A stretch of 64,000 bases of DNA from Rugalucina vietnamica (lineage: Eukaryota; Mollusca; Bivalvia; Lucinida; Lucinidae): contig OZ024884.1 of assembly GCA_964017185.1 (NCBI GenBank), positions 16,506,548-16,570,547 on the forward strand. The letters run 5' to 3'. The notes under the pieces were generated by a model. That model made no database searches. It was not told the DNA's origin and saw only the letters and a list, made by a program, of their open reading frames with translations. This document shows positions 49,034 through 59,428 of this stretch, in pieces (the first letter of the stretch is position 1; each line of letters opens with the position of its first letter). The translations under genes and the position numbers were made by a program.

Positions 49034-50300
49034 AAAGCCCCCATCTCACTGGAATGCTACAAATGGAGACTAGTTCGTGACTATTACACCACAAAGATTA
49101 ATGACATAAACACAATTTTCATGTTGCAGTCTCATTACATGGACATTTATGCAACAAATTCGCGAATATCGGTCTAATATTGAAAATATATCTCGCGATT
49201 TTCGTGAGACATTCATAAGAGTGTCTCACAACGTTCCCACGAATGTAGCTTTAGTTTTCATTTTCATTCGTACGACAGTCGCGAGACATTCAAGAGAGTT
49301 TTCCCTGGCAGACAAAAATGTGCATTTTGACCCCTTTTTGCCTCCGATGACCGCTAAAACCAGAGGGGACAGTGATGTCCCCCAAAATTCTCAAATATTT
49401 CTATTTCCTGAAGTAAATGTCCCCCAATTTCTCAATAATGTTGTCAAAATGTCCCTGAGATGCTGCCAGTAGCAGGACACTGGTCCCCTAATTTCAAACT
49501 CCAAGGGAAAACCCTGAGAGTGTCTCATGACATCTGTATGAATGTTACTTAGTTTTGTTTTCTTGCCAGATAGTAGGCAGGTGTTTGCATGTTTTCTCAG
49601 GCTTAAAAAAAAAAATGTTATGTTTCCGATTTCCCGACCGACTGGTCAAAATCTGCGCCGACTGCAACTTTTTTAGCGCTCAGAAAAAAAAAAAAAAAAA
49701 AGTCGGCGACCGACCCTGTTCAACGATTCCGGTTTTTATCAAAAGTCAAAACCATTTCGTTACGAGAATTTGTCCGCGCCGATTTTCGGATATTTTCGGT
49801 CTTTAACAATTACGATCAAGAACAACAACATGGCTACTGTGTAGTGTGTTGACACGACCAAGCACATTAGTCGCCATTTATTTCGACAAATGTAGCCACA
49901 TACCTGCTTCAAATGTAATAAAAGCCTTGCGGCACAATGTCCCGTTATTCCTGTTATACGAAGACGGCCATCCTCGGTGTAAAGGTTTTCGATTTGGAGT
50001 CAAATGTGCGGTAAGAAGAAAGTCCGGTCAAAAAAAAAAAAAATACCTACCGATCCCGATTTTCCAAGGAAAAAAAAAAAAAAAAAAAAAGCCTACCTAC
50101 CGACCCTATGCTAAATTTATGATGAAATCGGAAACATAACATTTTTTTTTTTAGGCCTCAAGACTGTTGCGCAACTGTCGTATGACATTTGTATGAGTGT
50201 CACGAAATTTTTGCATAAATTTGCCAAAACTTCGCTGCGACAGGTTCGTGACACTCGCATGAAGGTTGTATGACTGTCGCATGACATTTCTGCGGACAGC
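49034..50300 (-). mobile_element. Family D palindrome-rich element, interrupted copy
   Basis: CCCCATCTCACTGGAATGC start and ATTGAAAATATATCTCGCGA match the inverse of 52567-52300. Two insertions follow: a block with TTTTCCCT/AGGGAAAA ends (49298-49517) and element A3. The right terminus is not found. Confidence 0.7.
49600..50157. mobile_element. GGCC-type element A3
   Basis: Terminal repeats GGCTTAAAAAAAAAAATGTT / inverted GGCCTAAAAAAAAAAATGTT plus ATGTTTCCGATTTC, about 35 bp; TSD TCA (49597-49599, 50158-50160). It contains CCTACCTACCGACCC. Inserted in a family D element. Confidence 0.8.
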
Positions 50301-51516
50301 AATGGTATGGGTGCGCATGTGCACGAGTTTTTTCATGCTTCCTGTTTACAGGGGTGTTTGTTTTGGACTATATTCTAAATTTAGCCACCCATCCACACCT
50401 AAGGTGATGATCAGAAATTGATCAAGTCAGTAACAAAGATAGAAAACAAACGGTTTACTGTCTATGTCATCAAACATTATCATTCACACCCATGTCTTTA
50501 TTGTCAGCTATTTTCTGTAATGACCGAGGTTTTCCAATGTCTGATGAAATATGACATCTTCAGAAATGGTGATGAGGATGATAACAAAGGTTTACAATAG
50601 GGCAGATCGGCAAGGTACTCTTCCGTGAAAAGAAATCAATATCGGCCCCCTTTCCCGCTATTTTCTTCATTCGGTGGAGGTGGTAACCTCGGTCATTATC
50701 GCTATGCGTTTACTACTTTCAGACGCTAATAAAATCATAATATGACCAAAATATTACGCATTCCTTACTTTGGAATAAATCATATCCGGAAATCTAATAG
50801 AATATGCAATGTTTTAATAAAAAAATTACATTTAAATTCCATATTTTGCGCTCCAAATTTGGTTAGGCATAGCGATAAACACCGAGTAATGTACCTCCAC
50901 CGAATGGACAAACTTACCTGTATGACGTCATACCGGCATGCCCTATTCTCCCAGTCACAAAAAAGTGAACCCCAACTTTGAAGGCAGATAATGCTTTGTG
51001 CCAGGCTACATCATTCAAATACAGTAGGGTGTCATGCTGCAGGACTTTGAAAGTAACATGATTTTGCTTAAATAGCAATATTTCTGCAGATAAGTACCGC
51101 AAGAGGACATGATTTTAATGTTCGCTAGACAGAACACATCCCCCACCCACTGGGTTTTGACAGTTCACATGAACTTCCGGTTTGAACTTGTCAGTCAACT
51201 TCTGTGAGAAAAATCCTTTCAGACGTGTAACTACAGATGCTTTCATCACTGTTGCCTAACCAAGGTCTTCTACTACCTGAAACTTATATCCGACACCATT
51301 CTTATACCAACAATGCACGTAAATAACGACTTCTAACACTCAAAAACTGGACCCACCTTTTTTTGTTGCACTACACCGCCATTTTTGTTTCGTGACCTCT
51401 GCACTTTGATAACCCGGATCGCGTCTAAAAATAGATTAAGTTTTCCTTAAAGGGGATGTTTCGTCTTTTTTTTTTTTTTTTTTTTTTTCTTTTTTTTTTT
51501 TTCTTTCTAACGTGCG
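50301..51516. other. Intergenic stretch without recognised gene
   Basis: Short frames only; a T-rich tract at 51463-51505 precedes the AACAT array. No splice-flanked conserved block seen. Confidence 0.5.
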
Positions 51517-51605
51517 CACATAACATAACATAACATAACATAACATAACATAACATAACATAACATAACATAACATAACATAACATAACATAACATAACA
51601 TAACA
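51517..51605 (+). repeat. (AACAT)n microsatellite, left of LINE
   Basis: About 17 perfect pentamer copies immediately before the truncated LINE. Confidence 0.95.
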
Positions 51606-52885
51606 CCCCAGATGTGAAAGAAGCAGCTTATAAAGGACTGGTGCGGCCGGTCTTGGAATATGGAAGCTCAGTTTGGGACCCTCACACTCATGTCCTCCAG
51701 GAAGAACTGGAAAAGGTCCAAAATCGTGAGGCAAGGTTTGTGACGGGAAATTATGTTTTTGAAACTGGGAGCATGACTGGCATTTTAGGTCAACTGAAAT
51801 GGGAATCTCTTAAGAAAAGGAGGAAGGATAGTAGACTTAAGCTAGTATCTCACTGGCATGCGAATTCCTCGCGACTGTTACGCGAATTTAGTCGCGGCAC
51901 TTTCGCACGACATTCGTGCGAGTGTCGTGAGAATTTTCACGTGTGGCGAACTAGTCGCGAACTGGTCGCGAAGGTTTTAAACATGTTTAAAAATTGGAGG
52001 CGAATTTTTTTCCCAAAATATTTCGCAAGAAGACTGTCGCGCGACTGTCGTGCGACTGTCGTGCGACGTTCGTGCGACGTTCGTGCGAATGTCGCGAACC
52101 TGTCGCCGCGAAATTTTGGCGAATTTACAATGCGAAATTTTCGCGACACTCGTACGAATGTCGTGCTAGTGTCGCACGACAGTCGCGCGACAGTCTTGAG
52201 ACAACATGCGAAAAACTCGCGATTATCTGGCGAGAAAATAAAACTTAGCGACATTCATATGAATGACGTGAATGTCGCGCGACTGTCGTACGAATTAAAA
52301 TGAAAATAAGATACATACGCGGGAAAGTCGTGAGACTCTCTCACGAATGTCGCGCGACTGTCGTGCGACAGTCGCGCGACTATCGCGCGATAGTCGTGAG
52401 ATATATTTTCAAAATTAGACCGAAATTCACGAATTTGTCGCATAAATGTCTATTCAATGAGACTGCAACATGAAAGTTTTGTTTATATCGTTAATCTTTG
52501 TCGCGTAATAGTCGCGAACTATTCGCGAACTAGTCTCCGGTTGTCGCATCCCAGTGAGATAGGGGCTTTATATTGCTATACAAAGGTCTAAAGGGTAAAG
52601 CCAGAATACCCACAGATGACCTTATCCCAAAGAATAGGCGTTGTAGAAATCAACACTCTTTGGCTTTTCAGATACCTTCAGCTAGCAAAGAAGCGTACAA
52701 AAGTAGTTTCTTTCCACAGACTATCAGGGACTGGAATGACCTCCCTGATTCACTTATCTCCTCTGCTGAAATGTCTGATGACTGTGTATCCAAGTTCGCT
52801 TCACTCGTGCGTTCAAGGGACTAATTTCTCCCCCATCCGAACCCCCTGGTGAAATAATGTCAGTTGGCATGTCACCAGTAAACTA
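51606..52885 (+). mobile_element. CR1/Jockey-type LINE 3' end, 5'-truncated and interrupted
   Basis: 51614-51842 encodes the end of a reverse transcriptase (YKGLVRPVLEYGSSVWDPHT, then KVQNREARFV). 52571-52824 encodes its C terminus (SFFPQTIRDWNDLPDSL...). Between them is family D 51838-52570. The 3' UTR ends ATTCAGATTCAGATTCAGA next to (AACAT)n. Confidence 0.82.
51838..52570 (+). mobile_element. Family D palindrome-rich element, complete copy in a LINE
   Basis: Terminal TATCTCACTGGCATGCGA and inverted TATCTCACTGGGATGCGA. The interior is packed with GTCGCGCGAC / GTCGTGCGAC palindromes. It splits the LINE's coding sequence. Confidence 0.82.
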
Positions 52886-52903
52886 TTCAGATTCAGATTC
52901 AGA

Positions 52904-53067
52904 CAACATAACATAACATAACATAACGTAACGTAACGTAACGTAACGTTACGTAACGTAACGTAACGTAACGTAACGTAACGTAACGTAACGTAACGTA
53001 ACATAACATAACATAACATAACATAACATAACATAACATAACATAACATAACATAACATAACATAAC
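52904..53067 (+). repeat. (AACAT)n with internal (AACGT)n block, right of LINE
   Basis: A few AACAT, then about 15 AACGT units (52925-53000), then about 13 AACAT. All differences are the same A/G change at one CpG-forming position. Confidence 0.93.
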
Positions 53068-53486
53068 CTTGGATTAGTAAGTTTCACAACTTCGTCTCTC
53101 ACTAATGAGAAAGACCATCATTATTTCTTTTTTTACGTTTGTGTGTGTTGTTGAGTTCCTTGATGGGTCGGTTGCAAGTCATTGTCATGGAATCAGCTGG
53201 TGGCCCATTGGTATTGGCTTTGCGTTACATAGCATAGCATAGCATAGGCCTACTAAAACACGTACATCTTATAATATGTGTATTATGGCTTTGTCTATCG
53301 TCAGTAAAGCTTCTGACATTGTCTGACATATTGGTGATGAACCTCATAGTCCCTACGTACGAGTAGGGGCAGCATTTTATCATCTATTACACACTGGAGA
53401 TAAACATAACGCCAGGGAACATGTCGTCGGTTTAGCTCTAAATTTATCACCCATTCCGAGACAGAAACACAACGTACGACTAGGTA

Positions 53487-53810
53487 CCCGGGGGCGGGGG
53501 GGGGTTTACCCCCATATTAAGGCAGTACGGGGGTATGTAACGCCCTAAATCCCCCTTTTTAGTTTTCTTTGTAGCTCTGAAAGCACCAACCCAGTTTTCA
53601 GTTCGATCATCCCTTTTTCTGAATGCACCCGTTTTTCCAATTCGATCAGCTCTTAAGGCACAACCTTTACAGTTCTATCAGATCTAAAGGCACAACTTTT
53701 ACAGTTCTATCAGCCCTGAAAGCACCCACTTTTTAAGTTTGTCCAGCTCTGTAAGCCCCCGGCGGCACATATATACCAATTTTCTATGTGAGTACCCCCC
53801 CCCCTCCGGT
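53487..53810. mobile_element. Possible element with G-run/C-run ends and short tandem units
   Basis: GTACCCGGGGGCGGGG at the left and GTACCCCCCCCCCTCCGG at the right; about 45-bp units with TTTACAGTTCTATCAG inside. Weak case. Confidence 0.4.
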
Positions 53811-53811
53811 T

Positions 53812-53864
53812 ATTGCACAGCTGATCTGCGTCTTTGTTTTCGCATATGCAAATTGTTGGTTATC
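53812..53864 (+). mobile_element. Family A MITE fragment, copy 23
   Basis: Only the right half of the hairpin (GCACAGCTGATCTGCGTCTT) and AAATTGTTGGTTATCC survive. Confidence 0.65.
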
Positions 53865-54322
53865 CAATTATTGTTAGTCACAGAGGATTGTGGCCGCGTA
53901 TAATCGATATAAGCTCTGTTCGTTCATTTCTTTACTGCCCGTTCCAAGTCGGTTCTGATTCTGTCTACCTTTCTGTTGTACTTATCACCTTTGTATTTAG
54001 TTGATGTTAGCCGGATGACTACCTTGTTGGGAAAGAGCTAGTAACATTTTTTTATGTTTTGTGCGGTACTGCCTTTCCCGCCTGGTTTCTGGGTTGTGGT
54101 TTCGGTAAATGGTTGTACAATCTCTGCACCTGCTCTTACTTTCCATTCTTTGTAATTTCTCAAACATAATTTCTAAATGACAAACGTTATCAAATGAAGA
54201 CATATGGCAGGCATTCAGTCAACTTGTCCCCCTAACTACGAACGATAACCCCTCGCTCACTCTACAGCCCAGGGCTCCTCGTCTCGTGCACACAGGCGCA
54301 CATGTAATTATTAATGAATTTC

Positions 54323-54570
54323 ACATCAAGAAAACATGTCCGTGAATTGCATACCCCCGTAAACCCGACTTTTATATAGAAAAACTGGGGTTTGCAGTAT
54401 TCCTATTTTTGCTCCAAAACATAGATTGTAAGCGAGGCGGTTCTAACGTGTACCCACAATCTATGTTTTGAGCAAAAATAAGAAAAATATCAAAATTTTT
54501 CTACGTAAAATGTTCATTTTTTTACAACTTAAAAATCTCTGTATATTGCATAGGAACGTTTTCGTATTTT
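54323..54570 (+). mobile_element. Family B MITE, copy 7
   Basis: ACATCAAGAAAACATGTCCG start, with the left hairpin arm deleted. Confidence 0.8.
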
Positions 54571-54706
54571 AATCATGAACAATTGGTTGTGGCTAAGGTA
54601 TGGCTTTTCTCTATGGCGGCCATTGAGTTCGTTTTTAATTCAAAGATTAGAAACAGGAAATAATTGTACAAAATCTTGTCATACACCTAGTAACCTCATT
54701 GAAGCT

Positions 54707-54967
54707 CATTACAAAATTTGCCCATGCAATATACAGAGATGTTTTTCAGCTGTAAAAAATTAAAATTTCATTGAAAAAATGTTTTTAATGTTTTTGCTCA
54801 AAACATTGATTATGGGTACACGTTAGAAACGCCTCGGCTAGGCGGTTCTAATGAGTACCCACAATCTATGTTTTGTATCAAAAATAAGAAAAAATAGGTA
54901 TACCACTGTATACCCCAGTTTTACTATATAAAAGTGGGGTATAAGGGAGTATACATTTCCTGATGTT
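54707..54967 (-). mobile_element. Family B MITE, copy 8
   Basis: Reverse copy with hairpin GAAACGCCTCGGCTAGGCGG; lies only about 140 bp from copy 7. Confidence 0.82.
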
Positions 54968-55400
54968 ATTATAAATGTATGTTTAATCTAGAACATTTGA
55001 TCGCAAGCAAAATGATTTGCACTATGAAGCGATTCCAGAAAAAAATCAGTCATCATGCTATTAAGTTGCTGAATTGGGATCTTCTCTGATCTCATTCTTT
55101 TTAGTAGAAAATGAAGTGCAGTAGCAAAGTTGTGAAAATTCAGCATTCCATACTTGTCAAAAATGTACTTTTTGTGAACTTAATATACCATAAAAGTGGT
55201 ATCTTAGCTTCACACTCAGCTACATGTAAACGATTTTCGAACATGGTCAATTCTGGGTAAACAAATAGAAGCGAGTGACACATTTTTATCTTTATTCATT
55301 GAACACTGTTTGTCAAACATGGTGTACGAGTAATAAATATAATGTAACTTGCAAAGTACAAATGGACATGAGCATAACATCATAACACAGCTATCACCTT

Positions 55401-55675
55401 CATCAGGAAAACATGTTCGTGTAATATATACTCCCTTAAACCCCACTTTTATAAAGAGAAACTGGAGTATGCAGTGGTGTACCTATTTTTCTTTCTTTTG
55501 CTCCAAAACATAGATTGTTGGTACTCGTTAGAACCGCCTCGGTGAGGCGGTTCTAACGTGTACCCACAATCTATGTTTTGAGCAAAAATACGAAAAATAT
55601 ACATAAAAATTCATTGAAAATTTTTCAATTTTTACAACCTTAGAAAAATCTGTATATAACATGGGCATGTTTGCT
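55401..55675 (+). mobile_element. Family B MITE, copy 9
   Basis: Complete, with perfect hairpin AGAACCGCCTCGGTGAGGCG. Confidence 0.84.
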
Positions 55676-55923
55676 TACCAGCCCCGGGTGTTAAAGTTAT
55701 GCATAGCTCGGAGGATTTAGCATCCTAGCAAACAAAAACAGACCAAAAGTATTGGCACTAAATACTGGTAAACATCGTGCTTATTACTAAAATCTACCAG
55801 ATCAAACAATAAAACTGGATTAGAAGGGTTAACATTGGCCATAGACGAGATCTATGGATCTAAAGCCAACCTCTACCAGCAGTCCAATCATGAACATAAA
55901 ATACACGGTAAGTAAAGTTTCAT

Positions 55924-55978
<55 letters not shown>

Positions 55979-56985
55979 GCATCCCAAATGCATGTGACTT
56001 CTCTAGTGACTTAACCACTATATATAGCTACGAAAAGAATGCTTCTAAATCTGATAATAATTATTAGTTAAAAGGAACACATAACTATATTTTAATTGCA
56101 CATATATGTAAGACACAAACAATTTTTCATATATCACAAAACCAGAAAAGTACAAGATGGCATCCAAGATGGCAGGCAAAGGTACATGTTTATTACATGC
56201 TCGTATGTACAATTACTAACTATTTCATGAAAATCTCTGTCTCTCTCTCTTTCTCTCTCTCGCTCTCTGGAATGAAATCTGCGGTATGAATCACAAACAC
56301 TTTATGCACATATATAATTACAAACAACTAAAAGGGTGGCATTCAATAATAATAACTAAAATACAGTGCAATATTACACTAAAGTAATGAATGGTTGAGG
56401 TCTTCATGCCTCTATAGAAATAGTGACTGTATAGAATGAAGATTAAATAAAGAATAGCAAAAATGACAATGTGGCACAAGTAGTATTAAGGCAACCATAA
56501 TATTTTTGGAAAGCCGGTATTCTATCTAGTTCTAAAAAGAATATCTTTAGTGATATATTTTGTTATAGAATCAAATACTACGTACATTAGTTTTGGCATC
56601 GCCATCATGACTCACAAGTGCGTGCGATGTTGTCACATGTACATTTGAAGCATGAATTCAAATACCACTAATTGAAAAAAGAACAGCTTAGAAACAATCA
56701 TCATTTTTCTTCTTCCAGTATGATTATCTATCTCAAACATTCCTTCAATCCGAAAGCATTACAAGGTAGAGGCTGACAATAAAACACAATTTTGATATTA
56801 TAGCACCGTTTGTTCGTGATCATAAACACGTGTTCAAACACTGAGCCACTGATGTATACATTTAGAGATGTGGTTAGTTTGTCTTCAGTCATCTGAATGT
56901 CATGGATGTTTAAAATACAAACTGTTATCTATCACTTGCTATATAATGAAGTTTTCGACCTCCATTAGTTGAATAACTTCCTTTT
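55676..56985. other. 3' flank of the mucin gene
   Basis: Contains the poly(A)-linked tRNA-like fragment at 55924 and a (CT)n tract near 56240. No further exon in phase was found. Confidence 0.5.
55924..56030 (-). mobile_element. Poly(A)-linked tRNA-like fragment
   Basis: A run of about 43 A followed by inverse B box (GGATCGAACCCGCATCCC) and A box (GTGACTTAACCACTATA). Confidence 0.5.
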
Positions 56986-57512
56986 TCAGATGCTGCTGAG
57001 CTCATACTGTTTCTTTGACTCAAAACTATCCCTGCAGAATTAAGCACATTTGTAAATAATGTATACAGGTCATTGCAGGATAATTTTGTATGTTCTGAGC
57101 AAAACCAGTGTTATTTAAACATTTATCCGGGGTTCCCAAAAGTGTGCTTATTTATTTATTTACTTTTTATACATGTAAATTCAAACAAACCATTTTTCTT
57201 TTCACCTTTAGAAATATTTTGCTTAGATGGTCTTCCGTTTCACTGTAAGATACTCTTGGACACGTAAATCACACTTTATGCTTTACTTATTTACATAATA
57301 AAGCTATCAGTACAAGAAAAGTGTCACAGTTTCATGAAATAAAAATGACCTACCCTCTATTATACTTGAAACACATGAACACAATGATGAAGAACAGTAT
57401 AAGAATTATTGGTATCATAACACCTAACATGACTTTTCTCTGATGTAGTTTGCTCGCCTCCGAGTTTTCACAATGGTCTCCGCTGTATATATCATCGTCA
57501 TCTGAGTTACAC
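56986..57512 (-). CDS. Mucin gene exons 6 and 7 (57512-57354, 57031-56986): last EGF cysteines, TM helix, tail
   Basis: Exon 6 encodes CNSDDDDIYSGDHCENSEAS, then KLHQRK and the hydrophobic helix VMLGVMIPIILILFFIIVF. Exon 7, read in phase, adds GDSFESKKQYELSSI and a stop. Another open frame in exon 7 would need a different phase and is not favoured. Confidence 0.75.
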
Positions 57513-59228
57513 CTTAAACGATAAAACAAACGTGATATGTTAAACGCTAAGTACATATAATAAAGAGTTTCTTTTTCTTTCTTTTAGTTTATTTGTTTGT
57601 TCCTGTTAGTAGAATAACTAGTGATGATTTCAATTACGATGAATAAAGTTTCATTAAAATATTTTATTTTTCTTTTGTGTCGACCATGGAGAGAAATGGA
57701 CCACATTAATTCATATATTCAAAGACAACAATGCCATTTTTTTTCAAATTGATTAAAAGCAAAAATTAACGTTAGACGGATATGCTACGGTCTTGAAGCC
57801 GAAAAGGGCGACTCCTCACTCTTGCGATGATTCAATGAGCCATGGTTTAATGAAAACTGTAAAAGTCGGAATGTCATTGTAAAAGCCTTGACCAGAAGTA
57901 CCTGCATTCCGCTTTTGCAGTTCCTGATGTATCAACTGTCACGTGACAAACACCATGATCACCACAATCTAAATCCTCACATAAATGTACACATTTTCTT
58001 CTGGTAGAGTCACAACTGTATGCACTTGGACAGATATAGTTGGCTTTGCATATGTCTTTATAAGGTTTGAGAACTGAAAATGTAATCGAAATAAAAACGG
58101 TATCAGCTGGACACATCGAGTTGAAATAAAAACAAAATCCTATCGTTTATCGTTTTGACGACAGTCATACAGATGGATTCTGATAGCTGGACAATTGACT
58201 ATAAGAACAAACAATACTGTCCGAAATTATTAAAATATTACGATGTACGAATATTTGTGTATATATACGTATTATCATCTATAGAACACACATCACTGAA
58301 CCGGCAACATTTTTACCGTGGCGCGAGAATAGTGGTTGCGGAGGATAATAAAACACTTTCATCTTTAAAACGCCATTATATTCATGAGGAAAAGGGAACT
58401 ACAGAGCACGTACATTGATGTAAGTAAAGTAAACGCTAAACTTACGGTTTGCAAAATTGGCTTCGGCTACATCTGAGTTGTTGATATGAAGGTTCGATTT
58501 TTTAAAAGGTTGCAAAAATGATGTAAAACTGAAATTATTTGCCTGATCTGCGAACAACACTAGTTTGACTTCAACATCTGACGATGATCTGAAAATAAAG
58601 TGAAGAAATAAACACAAAATAGGCAATAACTGTGACATCTCTTAATTTAGCTTGAAATCGATTGGCATCTATCTTAAGGATGCTATGAACGGACAGAGAG
58701 GCATTCAACACATTGTTATAATACTTTTTGGTTAGCTCTTTTAAAGCAAAAAGGGAAACAATGATGTTTAAAAGATAATTTGTTGAATATAAGTAGACAG
58801 TAAATATTGTTGACTTTCGGTAAGGTATTATCTACAAACTGGCTTGATTGCATGAACATGGTGATAAGAAACATAGAAAGTAGGTAGTAGAAAGAAGAGG
58901 AAAAAGTAGTAGTATTTGTTGAATATAAGTAGACAGCAAATATTGTTGACTTTCGGTAAGGTATTAACTACGAAGGACGATTTAGCTGCCCTCTTGGATG
59001 CCATCCTGGATAAAACTGATAGTTGCGTAAAATATTTACTCACATGCATTTAACATTTTCGGCCTCAATGACTGTATCTAATCCTAAACTATGTGGTCTG
59101 CCGTCAAACTAGAAGATAAGATAAAATAAACAAAAGAAAATACAAACTGGCTTGATTGCATGAACATGGTGATAAGAAACATAGAAAGTAGGTAGTAGAA
59201 AAAATACCCGTAATAGAAGAAGAGGAAA

Positions 59229-59317
<89 letters not shown>

Positions 59318-59374
59318 CAAGATGATGATAATAATGGTGATGACGATGATGATTAAGAAGAAGAAGAAGAAGAA

Positions 59375-59428
<54 letters not shown>

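Noticed and set aside
52813-53102. Minus-strand frames of repeated CYVML residues (also 51507-51734)
   Set aside because: They are translations of the (AACAT)n/(AACGT)n array.
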